NCBI GenBank assembly: GCA_947179485.1
Contig: OX359248.1
Location: 44,278,847 to 44,342,846 of the forward strand
Direction of reading: 5' to 3'
From: Allacma fusca
Lineage: Eukaryota; Arthropoda; Collembola; Symphypleona; Sminthuridae
DNA: 64,000 bases
Shown: in pieces, positions 46,315 through 56,959 of the stretch
Position numbering within the stretch: position 1 is the stretch's first letter
Layout of the letters: each line of letters opens with the position of its first letter
The notes under the pieces: generated by a model
Databases searched by the model: none
What the model was told of the DNA's origin: nothing
What the model saw: only the letters and a program-made list of their open reading frames with translations
Made by a program: the position numbers and the translations under genes

Positions 46315-46320
46315 AGTTAA

Positions 46321-47768
46321 GTTTAGCTTGCAGTTAAGAAAGTTTAGCTTGCAGTTAAGAAAGTTTAGCTTGCAGTTAAGAAAGTTAAGCTTGCAGTTAA
46401 GAAAGTTTAGCTTGCCGTTAAGAAAGTTTAGCTTGCAGTTTAGAAAGTTTAGCTTGCAGTTAAGAAAGTTTAGCTTGCAGTTAAGAAAGTTTAGCTTGCA
46501 GTTAAGAAAGTTTAGCTTGCAGTTAAGAAAGTTTAGCTTGCAGTTAAGAAAGTTTAGCTTGCCGTTAAGAAAGTTTAGCTTGCAGTTAAGAAAGTTTAGC
46601 TTGCAGTTAAGAAAGTTTAGCTTGCAGTTAAGAAAGTTTAGCTTGCAGTTAAGAAAGTTTAGCTTGCAGTTAAGAAAGTTTAGCTTGCAGTTAAGAAAGT
46701 TAAGCTTGCAGTTAAGAAAGTTTAGCTTGCAGTTAAGAAAGCTTAGCTTGCAGTTAAGAAAGTTTAGCTTGCAGTTAAGAAAGTTTAGCTTGCAGTTTAG
46801 AAAGTTTAGCTTGCAGTTAAGAAAGTTTAGCTTGCAGTTAAGAAAGTTTAGCTTGCGGTTAAGAAAGTTTAGCTTGCAGTTAAGAAAGTTTAGCTTGCAG
46901 TTAAGAAAGTTTAGCTTGCAGTTAAGAAAGTTTAGCTTGCAGTTAAGAAAGTTTAGCTTGCAGTTACGAAATTTTAGCTTGCAGTTAAGAAAGTTTAGCT
47001 TGCAGTTAAGAAAGTTTAGCTTGCAGTTAAGAAAGTTTAGCTTGCAGTTAAGAAAGTTTAGCTTGCAGTTAAGAAAGTTTAGCTTGCAGTTAAGAAAGTT
47101 TAGCTTGCAGTTAAGAAAGTTTATTTTGCAGTTAGGAAAGTTTAGCTTGCAGTTAAGAAAAATTAGCTTGCAGTTAAGAAAGTTTAGCTTGCAGTTAAGA
47201 AAGTTTAGCTTGCCGTTAAGAAAGTTTAGCTTGCAGTTTAGAAAGTTTAGCTTGCAGTTAAGAAAGTTTAGCTTGCAGTTAAGAAAGTTTAGCTTGCAGT
47301 TAAGAAAGTTTAGCTTGCAGTTAAGAAAGTTTAGCTTGCAGTTAAGAAAGTTTAGCTTGCCGTTAAGAAAGTTTAGCTTGCAGTTAAGAAAGTTTAGCTT
47401 GCAGTTAAGAAAGTTTAGCTTGCAGTTAAGAAAGTTTAGCTTGCAGTTAAGAAAGTTTAGCTTGCAGTTAAGAAAGTTTAGCTTGCAGTTAAGAAAGTTA
47501 AGCCTGCAGTTAAGAAGGTTTAGCTTGCAGTTAAGAAAGTTTAGCTTGCAGTTAAGACAGTTTAGCTTGCAGTTAAGAAAGTTTAGCTTGCAGTTAAGTT
47601 TAGCTTGAAGTTAAGTTTAGCTTGCAGTTAAGAAAGTTTAGCTTGCAGTTAAGAAAGTTAAGCCTGCAGTTAAGAAGGTTTAGCTTGCAGTTAAGAAAGT
47701 TTAGCTTGCAGTTAAGACAGTTTAGCTTGCAGTTAAGAAAGTTTAGCTTGCAGTTAAGTTTAGCTTGA
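46321..47768 (+). repeat. HOR block I, copy 1
   Basis: This copy is aligned to its successors by GTTACGAAATTTTAGC (46963, 48522, 50291) and by a TTTATTTTGCAGTTAGG unit (about 47122, 48681, 50450). It contains a ten-unit segment with AAGCTTAGC, GTTTAG and GCGGTTAAG units that copy 2 lacks. It ends with the 160-bp tandem duplication described separately. Confidence 0.82.
47449..47768 (+). repeat. 160-bp tandem duplication (two copies)
   Basis: An AAGTTAAGCCTGCAG junction at 47492-47506 recurs 160 bp later, and the TGA-producing GAAGTTAAG doublet recurs from 47608 to 47768. The length equals six 21-bp plus two 17-bp units. Because 160 is not a multiple of 3 the duplicated segment shifts the reading frame. 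Confidence 0.85.
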
Positions 47769-49327
47769 AGTTAAGTTTAGCTTGCAGTTAAGAAAGTTTA
47801 GCTTGCAGTTAAGAAAGTTTAGCTTGCAGTTAAGAAAGTTAAGCTTGCAGTTTAGAAAGTTTAGCTTGCAGTTAAGAAAGTTTAGCTTGCAGTTTAGAAA
47901 GTTTAGCTTGCAGTTAAGAAAGTTTAGCTTGCAGTTAAAAAAGTTTAGCTTGCAGTTAAGAAAGTTTAGCTTGCAGTTAAGAAAGTTTAGCTTGCAGTTA
48001 AGAAAGTTTAGCTTGCAGTTAAGAAAGTTTAGCTTGCAGTTAAGAAAGTTTAGCTTGCAGTTAAGAAAGTTTAGCTTGCAGTTAAGAAAGTTTAGCTTGC
48101 AGTTAGGAAAGTTTAGCTTGCAGTTAAGAAAAATTAGCTTGCAGTTAAGAAAGTTTAGCTTGCAGTTAAGAAAGTTTAGCTTGCCGCTAAGAAAGTTTAG
48201 CTTGCAGTTTAGAAAGTTTAGCTTGCAGTTAAGAAAGTTTAGCTTGCAGTTAAGAAAGTTTAGCTTGCAGTTAAGAAAGTTTAGCTTGCAGTTAAGAAAG
48301 TTTAGCTTGCAGTTAAGAAAGTTTAGCTTGCCGTTAAGAAAGTTTAGCTTGCAGTTAAGAAAGTTTAGCTTGCAGTTAAGAAAGTTTAGCTTGCAGTTAA
48401 GAAAGTTTAGCTTGCAGTTAAGAAAGTTTAGCTTGCAGTTAAGAAAGTTTAGCTTGCAGTTAAGAAAGTTAAGCTTGCAGTTAAGAAAGTTTAGCTTGCA
48501 GTTAAGAAAGTTTAGCTTGCAGTTACGAAATTTTAGCTTGCAGTTAAGAAAGTTTAGCTTGCAGTTAAGAAAGTTTAGCTTGCAGTTAAGAAAGTTTAGC
48601 TTGCAGTTAAGAAAGTTTAGCTTGCAGTTAAGAAAGTTTAGCTTGCAGTTAAGAAAGTTTAGCTTGCAGTTAAGAAAGTTTATTTTGCAGTTAGGAAAGT
48701 TTAGCTTGCAGTTAAGAAAAATTAGCTTGCAGTTAAGAAAGTTTAGCTTGCAGTTAAGAAAGTTTAGCTTGCCGTTAAGAAAGTTTAGCTTGCAGTTTAG
48801 AAAGTTTAGCTTGCAGTTAAGAAAGTTTAGCTTGCAGTTAAGAAAGTTTAGCTTGCAGTTAAGAAAGTTTAGCTTGCAGTTAAGAAAGTTTAGCTTGCAG
48901 TTAAGAAAGTTTAGCTTGCCGTTAAGAAAGTTTAGCTTGCAGTTAAGAAAGTTTAGCTTGCAGTTAAGAAAGTTTAGCTTGCAGTTAAGAAAGTTTAGCT
49001 TGCAGTTAAGAAAGTTTAGCTTGCAGTTAAGAAAGTTTAGCTTGCAGTTAAGAAAGTTAAGCCTGCAGTTAAGAAGGTTTAGCTTGCAGTTAAGAAAGTT
49101 TAGCTTGCAGTTAAGACAGTTTAGCTTGCAGTTAAGAAAGTTTAGCTTGCAGTTAAGTTTAGCTTGAAGTTAAGTTTAGCTTGCAGTTAAGAAAGTTTAG
49201 CTTGCAGTTAAGAAAGTTAAGCCTGCAGTTAAGAAGGTTTAGCTTGCAGTTAAGAAAGTTTAGCTTGCAGTTAAGACAGTTTAGCTTGCAGTTAAGAAAG
49301 TTTAGCTTGCAGTTAAGTTTAGCTTGA
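47769..49327 (+). repeat. HOR block I, copy 2 (1,559 bp)
   Basis: Bounded by the GAAGTTAAG doublets at 47768 and 49327, which lie 1,559 bp apart, as do the GTTACGAAATTTTAGC markers at 46963 and 48522. A GCCGCTAAG unit near 48183 is shared with copy 3 (about 49742) but not copy 1. Confidence 0.87.
49008..49327 (+). repeat. 160-bp tandem duplication, second occurrence
   Basis: The same two-copy 160-bp structure as at 47449-47768, lying 1,559 bp farther right (TAGCCTGC or AAGCCTGC junctions at about 49061 and 49221). It was therefore present before the 1,559-bp HOR was duplicated. Confidence 0.85.
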
Positions 49328-51340
49328 AGTTAAGTTTAGCTTGCAGTTAAGAAAGTTTAGCTTGCAGTTAAGAAAGTTTAGCTTGCAGTTAAGAAAGTTA
49401 AGCTTGCAGTTTAGAAAGTTTAGCTTGCAGTTAAGAAAGTTTAGCTTGCAGTTTAGAAAGTTTAGCTTGCAGTTAAGAAAGTTTAGCTTGCAGTTAAAAA
49501 AGTTTAGCTTGCAGTTAAGAAAGTTTAGCTTGCAGTTAAGAAAGTTTAGCTTGCAGTTAAGAAAGTTTAGCTTGCAGTTAAGAAAGTTTAGCTTGCAGTT
49601 AAGAAAGTTTAGCTTGCAGTTAAGAAAGTTTAGCTTGCAGTTAAGAAAGTTTAGCTTGCAGTTAGGAAAGTTTAGCTTGCAGTTAAGAAAAATTAGCTTG
49701 CAGTTAAGAAAGTTTAGCTTGCAGTTAAGAAAGTTTAGCTTGCCGCTAAGAAAGTTTAGCTTGCAGTTTAGAAAGTTTAGCTTGCAGTTAAGAAAGTTTA
49801 GCTTGCAGTTAAGAAAGTTTAGCTTGCAGTTAAGAAAGTTTAGCTTGCAGTTAAGAAAGTTTAGCTTGCAGTTAAGAAAGTTTAGCTTGCCGTTAAGAAA
49901 GTTTAGCTTGCAGTTAAGAAAGTTTAGCTTGCAGTTAAGAAAGTTTAGCTTGCAGTTAAGAAAGTTTAGCTTGCAGTTAAGAAAGTTTAGCTTGCAGTTA
50001 AGAAAGTTTAGCTTGCAGTTAAGAAAGTTAAGCTTGCAGTTAAGAAAGTTTAGCTTGCAGTTAAGAAAGCTTAGCTTGCAGTTAAGAAAGTTTAGCTTGC
50101 AGTTAAGAAAGTTTAGCTTGCAGTTTAGAAAGTTTAGCTTGCAGTTAAGAAAGTTTAGCTTGCAGTTAAGAAAGTTTAGCTTGCGGTTAAGAAAGTTTAG
50201 CTTGCAGTTAAGAAAGTTTAGCTTGCAGTTAAGAAAGTTTAGCTTCCAGTTAAGAAAGTTTAGCTTGCAGTTAAGAAAGTTTAGCTTGCAGTTACGAAAT
50301 TTTAGCTTGCAGTTAAGAAAGTTTAGCTTGCAGTTAAGAAAGTTTAGCTTGCAGTTAAGAAAGTTTAGCTTGCAGTTAAGAAAGTTTAGCTTGTAGTTAA
50401 GAAAGTTTAGCTTGCTGTTAAGAAAGTTTAGCTTGCAGTTAAGAAAGTTTATTTTGCAGTTAGGAAAGTTTAGCTTGCAGTTAAGAAAAATTAGCTTGCA
50501 GTTAAGAAAGTTTAGCTTGCAGTTAAGAAAGTTTAGCTTGCCGTTAAGAAAGTTTAGCTTGCAGTTTAGAAAGTTTAGCTTGCAGTTAAGAAAGTTTAGC
50601 TTGCAGTTAAGAAAGTTTAGCTTGCAGTTAAGAAAGTTTAGCTTGCAGTTAAGAAAGTTTAGCTTGCAGTTAAGAAAGTTTAGCTTGCCGTTAAGAAAGT
50701 TTAGCTTGCAGTTAAGAAAGTTTAGCTTGCAGTTAAGAAAGTTTAGCTTGCAGTTAAGAAAGTTTAGCTTGCAGTTAAGAAAGTTTAGCTTGCAGTTAAG
50801 AAAGTTTAGCTTGCAGTTAAGAAAGTTAAGCTTGCAGTTAAGAAAGTTTAGCTTGCAGTTAAGAAAGCTTAGCTTGCAGTTAAGAAAGTTTAGTTTGCAG
50901 TTTAGAAAGTTTAGCTTGCAGTTAAGAAAGTTTAGCTTGCAGTTAAGAAAGTTTAGCTTGCAGTTAAGAAAGTTTAGCTTGCAGTTAAGAAAGTTTAGCT
51001 TGCAGTTAAGAAAGTTTAGCTTGCAGTTAAGAAAGTTTAGCTTGCAGTTAAGAAAGTTTAGCTTGCAGTTACGAAATTTTAGCTTGCAGTTAAGAAAGTT
51101 AAGCTTGCAGTTAAGAAAGTTTAGCTTGCAGTTAGGAAAGTTTAGCTTGCAGTTAAGAAAGTTTAGCTTGCTGTTAAGAAAGTTTAGCTTGCAGTTAAGA
51201 AAGTTTAGCTTGCCGTTAAGAAAGTTTAGCTTGCAGTTAAGTAAGTTGAGCTTGCAGTTAAGAAAGTTTAGCTTGCAGTTTAGAAAGTTTAGCTTGCAGT
51301 TAAGAACGTTTAGCTTGCAGTTAAGCAATCTTAGCTTGCA
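49328..51340 (+). repeat. HOR block I, copy 3 (expanded)
   Basis: Aligned to copy 2 at an offset of 1,559 for its first 700 bp; by the GTTACGAAATTTTAGC marker (48522 to 50291) the offset is 1,769, exactly 210 bp or ten units more. Its right end carries a second GTTACGAAATTTTAGC unit at 51068 with GCTGTTAAG and GCCGTTAAG following, as in the 45.9-kb segment. Because it has no 17-bp unit for about 2 kb, it contains the longest open frame of the window on the - strand. Confidence 0.83.
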
Positions 51341-54300
51341 GTTAAGTTAAGCTTGCAGTTAAAAAAGTTTAGCTTGCAGTTAAGAAAGTTTAGCTTGCAG
51401 TTAAGAACGTTTAGCTTGCAGTTAAGCAAGTTTAGCTTGCAGTTAAGTTAAGCTTGCAGTTAAGAAAGTTTAGCTTGCAGTTAAGTTTAGCTTAAAGTTA
51501 AGTTTGGCTTGCAGTAAAGAAAGTTTAGCTTGCAGTTAAGAAAGTTAAGCTTGCAGTTAAGAAAGTTTAGCTTGCAGTTAAGAAAGTTTAGCTTGCAGTT
51601 AAGAAAGTTTAGCTTGCAGTAAAGAACGTTTAGCTTGCAGTTAAGAAAGTTTAGCTTGCCGTTAAGAATTTTTAGCTTGCAGTTAAGTAAGTTGAGCTTG
51701 CAGTTATGAAAGTTTAGCTTGCAGTTAAGAAAGTTTAGCTTGCAGTTAAGAACGTTTAGCTTGCAGTTAAGCAAGTTTAGCTTGCAGTTAAGTTAAGCTT
51801 GCAGTTAAGAAAGTTTAGCTTGCAGTTAAGAAAGTTTAGCTTGCAGCTAAGAAAGTTTAGCCTGCAGTTAAGAAGGTTTAGCTTGCATTTAAGAAAGTTT
51901 AGCTTGCAGTTAAGAAAGTTTAGCTTGCAGTTAATAAAGTTTAGCTTGCAGTTAAGTTTAGCTTGAAGTTTAGTTTAGCTTGCAGTTAAGAAAGTTTAGC
52001 TTGCAGTTAAGAAAGTTTAGCTTGCAGTTAAGAAAGTTTAGCTTGCAGTTAAGAAAGTTTAGCTTGCAGTTAAGAAAGTTTAGCTTGCAGTTAAGAAAGT
52101 TTAGCTTGCAGTTAAGAAAGTTTAGCTCGCAGTTAAGAAAGTTTAGCTTGCAGTTAAGAAAGTTTAGCTTGCAGTTAAGAAAGTTTAGCTTGCAGTTAAG
52201 AAAGTTTAGCTTGCAGTTAAGAAAGTTTAGCTTGCAGTTAAGAAAGTTTAGCTTGCAGTTAAGAAAGTTTAGCTTGCAGTTAAGAAAGTTTAGCTTGCAG
52301 TTAAGAAAGTTTAGCTTGCCGTTAAGAAAGTTTAGCTTGCAGTTTTGAAAGTTTAGCTTGCAGTTAAGAAAGTTTAGCTTGCAGTTAAGAAAGTTTAGCT
52401 TGCAGTTAAGTAAGTTGAGCTTGCAGTTATAAAAGTTTAGCTTGCAGTTAAGAAAGTTTAGCTTGCAGTTAAGAACGTTTAGCTTGCAGTTAAGCAAGTT
52501 TAGCTTGCAGTTAAGTTAAGCTTGCAGTTAAAAAAGTTTAGCTTGCAGTTAAGAAAGTTTAGCTTGCAGTTAAGAAAGTTTAGCTTGCAGCTAAGAAAGT
52601 TTAGCCTGCAGTTAAGAAGGTTTAGCTTGCAGTTAAGAAAGTTTAGCTTGCAGTTAAGAACGTTTAGCTTGCAGTTAAGAAAGTTTAGCTTGCAGTTAAG
52701 TTAAGCTTGAAGTTAAGTTTAGCTTGCAGTTAAGAAAGTTTAGCTTGCAGTTAAGAAAGTTTAGCTTGCAGTTAAGAAAGTTTAGCTTGCAGTTTAGAAA
52801 GTTTAGCTTGCAGTTAAGAAAGTTTAGCTTGCAGCTAAGAAAGTTTAGCCTGCAGTTAATAAGGTTTAGCTTGCAGTTAAGAAAGTTTAGCTTGCAGTTA
52901 AGAAAGTTTAGCTTGCAGTTAAGAAAGTTTAGCTTGCAGTTAAGAACGTTTAGCTTGCAGTTAAGCAAGTTTAGCTTGCAGTTAAGTTAAGCTTGCAGTT
53001 AAAAAAGTTTAGATTGCAGTTAAGAATGTTTAGCTTGCAGTTAAGAAAGTTTAGCTTGCAGTTAAGTTTAGCTTGCAGTTAAGTTTAGCTTGCAGTTAAG
53101 AAAGTTTAGCTTGCAGTTAAGAAAGTTTAGCTTGCAGTTAAGAAAGTTTAGCTTGCAGTTAAGAAAGTTTAGCTTGCAGTTAAGAACGTTTAGCTTGCAG
53201 TTAAGAACGTTTAGCTTGCAGTTAAGAACGTTTAGCTTGCAGTTAAGCAAGTTTAGCTTGCAGTTAAGAAAGTTTAGCTTGCAGTTAAGAAAGTTTAGCT
53301 TGCAGTTAAGAAAGTTTAGCTTGCAGTTAAGAAAGTTTAGCTTGCAGTTAAGAAAGTTTAGCTTGCAGTTAAGAAAGTTTAGCTTGCAGTTAAGAAAGTT
53401 GAGCTTGCAGTTAAGAAAGTTTAGCTTGCAGTTAAGAAAGTTTAGCTTGCAGTTAAGAAAGTTTAGCTTGCAGTTAAGAAAGTTTAGCTTGCAGTTAAGA
53501 AAGTTTAGCTTGCAGTTAAGAAAGTTTAGCTTGCAGTTAAGAAAGTTTAGCTTGCAGTTAAGGAAGTTTAGCTTGCAGTTAAGAAAGTTTAGCTTGCAGT
53601 TAAGAAAGTTTAGCTTGCAGTTAAGAAAGTTTAGCTTGCAGTTAAGAAAGTTTAGCTTGCAGTTAAGAAAGTTTAAATTGCAGTTAAGAAAGTTTAGCTT
53701 GCAGTTAAGAAAGTTTAGCTTGCAGTTAAGAAAGTTTAAATTGCAGTTAAGAAAGTTTAGCTTGCAGTTAAGTTTAGCTTGAAGTTAAGTTTAGCTTGCA
53801 GTTAAGAAAGTTTAGCTTGCAGTTAAGAAAGTTTAGCTTGCAGTTGAGAAAGTTAAGCTTGCAGTTAAGAAAGTTTAGCTTGCAGTTAAGGAAGTTTAGC
53901 TTGCAGTTAAGAAAGTTTAGCTTGCAGTTAAGAAAGTTTAGCTTGCAGTTAAGAAAGTTTAGCTTGCAGTTAAGAAAGTTTAAATTGCAGTTAAGAAAGT
54001 TTAGCTTGCAGTTAAGTTTAGCTTGAAGTTAAGTTTAGCTTGCAGTTAAGAAAGTTTAGCTTGCAGTTAAGAAAGTTAAGCTTGCAGTTAAGAAAGTTTA
54101 GCTTGCAGTTAAGAAAGTTAAGCTTGCAGTTAAGAAAGTTTAGCTTGCAGTTAAGAAAGTTTAGCTTGCAGTTAAGAAAGTTTAGCTTGCTGTAAAGAAA
54201 GTTTAGCTTGCAGTCAAGAAAGTTTAGCTTGCCGTTAAGAAAGTTTAGCTTGCAGTTAAGTAAGTTGAACTTGCAGTTATGAAAGTTTAGCTTGCAGTTA

Positions 54301-54605
54301 AGAAAGTTTAGCTTGCAGTTAAGAACGTTTAGCTTGCAGTTAAGCAAGTTTAGCTTGCAGTTAAGTTAAGCTTGCAGTTAAAAAAGTTTAGCTTGCAGTT
54401 AAGAAAGTTTAGCTTGCAGTTAAGAAAGTTTAGCTTGCAGCTAAGAAAGTTTAGCCTGCAGTTAAGAAGGTTTAGCTTGCAGTTAAGAAAGTTTAGCTTG
54501 CAGTTAAGAACGTTTAGCTTGCAGTTAAGAAAGTTAAGCTTGCAGTTAAGAAAGTTTAGCTTGCAGTTAAGAAAGTTTAGCTTGCAGTTAAGAAAGTTTA
54601 GCTTG
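51341..54605 (+). repeat. Shuffled zone J1, right-hand subfamily
   Basis: Satellite units with the markers typical of the right end: GTTATGAAAG, AAGTAAGTTGAGC or GAACTTGC, CAGTTAAGCAAG followed by GTTAAGTTAAGC and GTTAAAAAAG. The part from 53640 to 54376 contains GTTTAAATTGC units and is repeated 4,396 bp farther right (to 58772). A 416-bp tandem duplication spans about 53960-54791 (GTTAAAAAAG units at 54376 and 54792). Confidence 0.8.
52522..52710 (+). repeat. 189-bp cassette, right-hand type
   Basis: Same core, but preceded by CAGTTAAGCAAG rather than CAATTAAGCAAG and containing AAGAACG near 52658. The closing doublet starts GTTAAGTTAAGC. Confidence 0.85.
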
Positions 54606-55782
54606 CTGTAAAGAAAGTTTAGCTTGCAGTCAAGAAAGTTTAGCTTGCCGTTAAGAAAGTTTAGCTTGCAGTTAAGTAAGTTGAACTTGCAGTTATGAAA
54701 GTTTAGCTTGCAGTTAAGAAAGTTTAGCTTGCAGTTAAGAACGTTTAGCTTGCAGTTAAGCAAGTTTAGCTTGCAGTTAAGTTAAGCTTGCAGTTAAAAA
54801 AGTTTAGCTTGCAGTTAAGAAAGTTTAGCTTGCAGTTAAGAAAGTTTAGCTTGCAGCTAAGAAAGTTTAGCCTGCAGTTAAGAAGGTTTAGCTTGCAGTT
54901 AAGAAAGTTTAGCTTGCAGTTAAGAACGTTTAGCTTGCAGTTAAGAAAGTTTAGCTTGCAGTTAAGTTTAGCTTGAAGTTAAGTTTAGCTTGCAGATAAG
55001 AAAGTTTAGCTTGCAGTTAAGAAAGTTTAGCTTGCAGTTAAGAAAGTTTAGCTTGCAGTTTAGAAAGTTTAGCTTGCAGTTAAGAAAGTTTAGCTTGCAG
55101 TTTAGAAAGTTTAGCTTGCAGTTCAGAAAGTTTAGCTTGAAGTTAAGAAAGTTTAGCTTGCAGTTAAGAAAGTTTAGCTTGCAGTTAAGAAAGTTTAGCA
55201 TGCAGTTAAGAAAGTTTAGCTTGCCGTTAAGAAAGTTTAGCTTGCAGTTAAGAAAGTTTAGCTTGCAGTTAAGAAAGTTTAGCTTGCAGTTAAGACAGTT
55301 TAGCTTGCCGTTAAGAAAGTTTAGCTTGCAGTTTAGAAAGTTTAGCTTGTAGTTAAGAAAGTTTAGCTTGCAGTTAAGAAAGTTTAGCTTGCAGTTAAGA
55401 AAGTTTAGCTTGCAGTTAAGAAAGTTTAGCTTGCAGTTAAGAAAGTTTATCTTGCCGTTAAGAAAGTTTAGCTTGCAGTTAAGAAAGTTTAGCTTGCAGT
55501 TAAGAAAGTTTAGCTTGCAGTTAAGAAAGTTTAGCTTGCAGTTAAGAAAGTTTAGCTTGCAGTTAAGTTTAGCTTGAAGTTAAGTTTAGCTTGCAGTTAA
55601 GAAAGTTTAGCTTGCAGTTAAGAAAGTTCAGCTTGCAGTTAAGAAAGTTTAGCTTGCAGTTAAGAAAGTTTAGCTTGCAGTTAAGAAAGTTTAGCTTGCA
55701 GTTTAGAAAGTTTAGCATGCAGTTAAGAAAGTTTAGCTTGCAGTTAAGAAAGTTTAGCTTGCAGTTAAGAAAGTTTAGCTTG
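54606..55782 (+). repeat. HOR block J, 1,177-bp copy 1
   Basis: Starts at a GCTGTAAAGAAAG unit and runs to the next one at 55783. Shared marks at 1,177 bp include the GTTAAAAAAG unit (54792 and 55969), CAGATAAGAAAG (54991 and 56168), TAGCATGCAG and the GCTTGTAGTTAAG unit (about 55346 and 56523). It contains one 189-bp cassette. Confidence 0.88.
54788..54976 (+). repeat. 189-bp cassette, right-hand type
   Basis: Complete copy with the AAGAACG unit. A partial copy at 54372-54540, whose right end runs into plain units, precedes it by 416 bp. Confidence 0.85.
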
Positions 55783-56959
55783 CTGTAAAGAAAGTTTAGC
55801 TTGCAGTCAAGAAAGTTTAGCTTGCCGTTAAGAAAGTTTAGCTTGCAGTTAAGTAAGTTGAACTTGCAGTTATGAAAGTTTAGCTTGCAGTTAAGAAAGT
55901 TTAGCTTGCAGTTAAGAACGTTTAGCTTGCAGTTAAGCAAGCTTAGCTTGCAGTTAAGTTAAGCTTGCAGTTAAAAAAGTTTAGCTTGCAGTTAAGAAAG
56001 TTTAGCTTGCAGTTAAGAAAGTTTAGCTTGCAGCTAAGAAAGTTTAGCCTGCAGTTAAGAAGGTTTAGCTTGCAGTTAAGAAAGTTTAGCTTGCAGTTAA
56101 GAACGTTTAGCTTGCAGTTAAGAAAGTTTAGCTTGCAGTTAAGTTTAGCTTGAAGTTAAGTTTAGCTTGCAGATAAGAAAGTTTAGCTTGCAGTTAAGAA
56201 AGTTTAGCTTGCAGTTAAGAAAGTTTAGCTTGCAGTTTAGAAAGTTTAGCTTGCAGTTAAGAAAGTTTAGCTTGCAGTTTAGAAAGTTTAGCTTGCAGTT
56301 CAGAAAGTTTAGCTTAAAGTTAAGAAAGTTTAGCTTGCAGTTAAGAAAGTTTAGCTTGCAGTTAAGAAAGTTTAGCATGCAGTTAAGAAAGTTTAGCTTG
56401 CCGTTAAGAAAGTTTAGCTTGCAGTTAAGAAAGTTTAGCTTGCAGTTAAGAAAGTTTAGCTTGCAGTTAAGACAGTTTAGCTTGCCGTTAAGAAAGTTTA
56501 GCTTGCAGTTTAGAAAGTTTAGCTTGTAGTTAAGAAAGTTTAGCTTGCAGTTAAGAAAGTTTAGCTTGCAGTTAAGAAAGTTTAGCTTGCAGTTAAGAAA
56601 GTTTAGCTTGCAGTTAAGAATGTTTAGCTTGCCGTTAAGAAAGTTTAGCTTGCAGTTAAGAAAGTTTAGCTTGCAGTTAAGAAAGTTTAGCTTGCAGTTA
56701 AGAAAGTTTAGCTTGCAGTTAAGAAAGTTTAGCTTGCAGTTAAGTTTAGCTTGAAGTTAAGTTTAGCTTGCAGTTAAGAAAGTTTAGCTTGCAGTTAAGA
56801 AAGTTTAGCTTGCAGTTAAGAAAGTTTAGCTTGCAGTTAAGAAAGTTTAGCTTGCAGTTAAGAAAGTTTAGCTTGCAGTTTAGAAAGTTTAGCATGCAGT
56901 TAAGAAAGTTTAGCTTGCAGTTAAGAAAGTTTAGCTTGCAGTTAAGAAAGTTTAGCTTG
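55783..56959 (+). repeat. HOR block J, 1,177-bp copy 2
   Basis: Second copy, ending where copy 1 has GCTGTAAAG and this copy continues with plain units. Point differences include TAGCTTAAAGTTAAG near 56313 for TAGCTTGAAGTTAAG, an AAGAATGTTTAGC unit near 56616, and AAGCTTAGC at 55928 in the spacer. Confidence 0.88.
55965..56153 (+). repeat. 189-bp cassette, right-hand type
   Basis: The 1,177-bp partner of the cassette at 54788, with no difference seen. Confidence 0.85.

Larger units (their letters stand above)
45041..46320 (+). repeat. Satellite segment between blocks H and I
   Basis: The left part is a composite cassette with a 10 x 17-bp run; an irregular GCAGGTAAGAAAAATTAGC unit near 45507 replaces part of its usual right end. 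From 45642 a family-E-like module follows (GTTACGAAATTTTAGC at 45878, then GCTGTTAAG and GCCGTTAAG), then a 5 x 17-bp run and a 189-bp cassette. Confidence 0.78.

Noticed and set aside
49319..51328. 669-codon open frame on the - strand as a gene
   Set aside because: It is the reverse reading of plain repeat units, starts at TTG within a unit, and overlaps equally open + strand frames. Its length reflects only the absence of 17-bp units over 2 kb.
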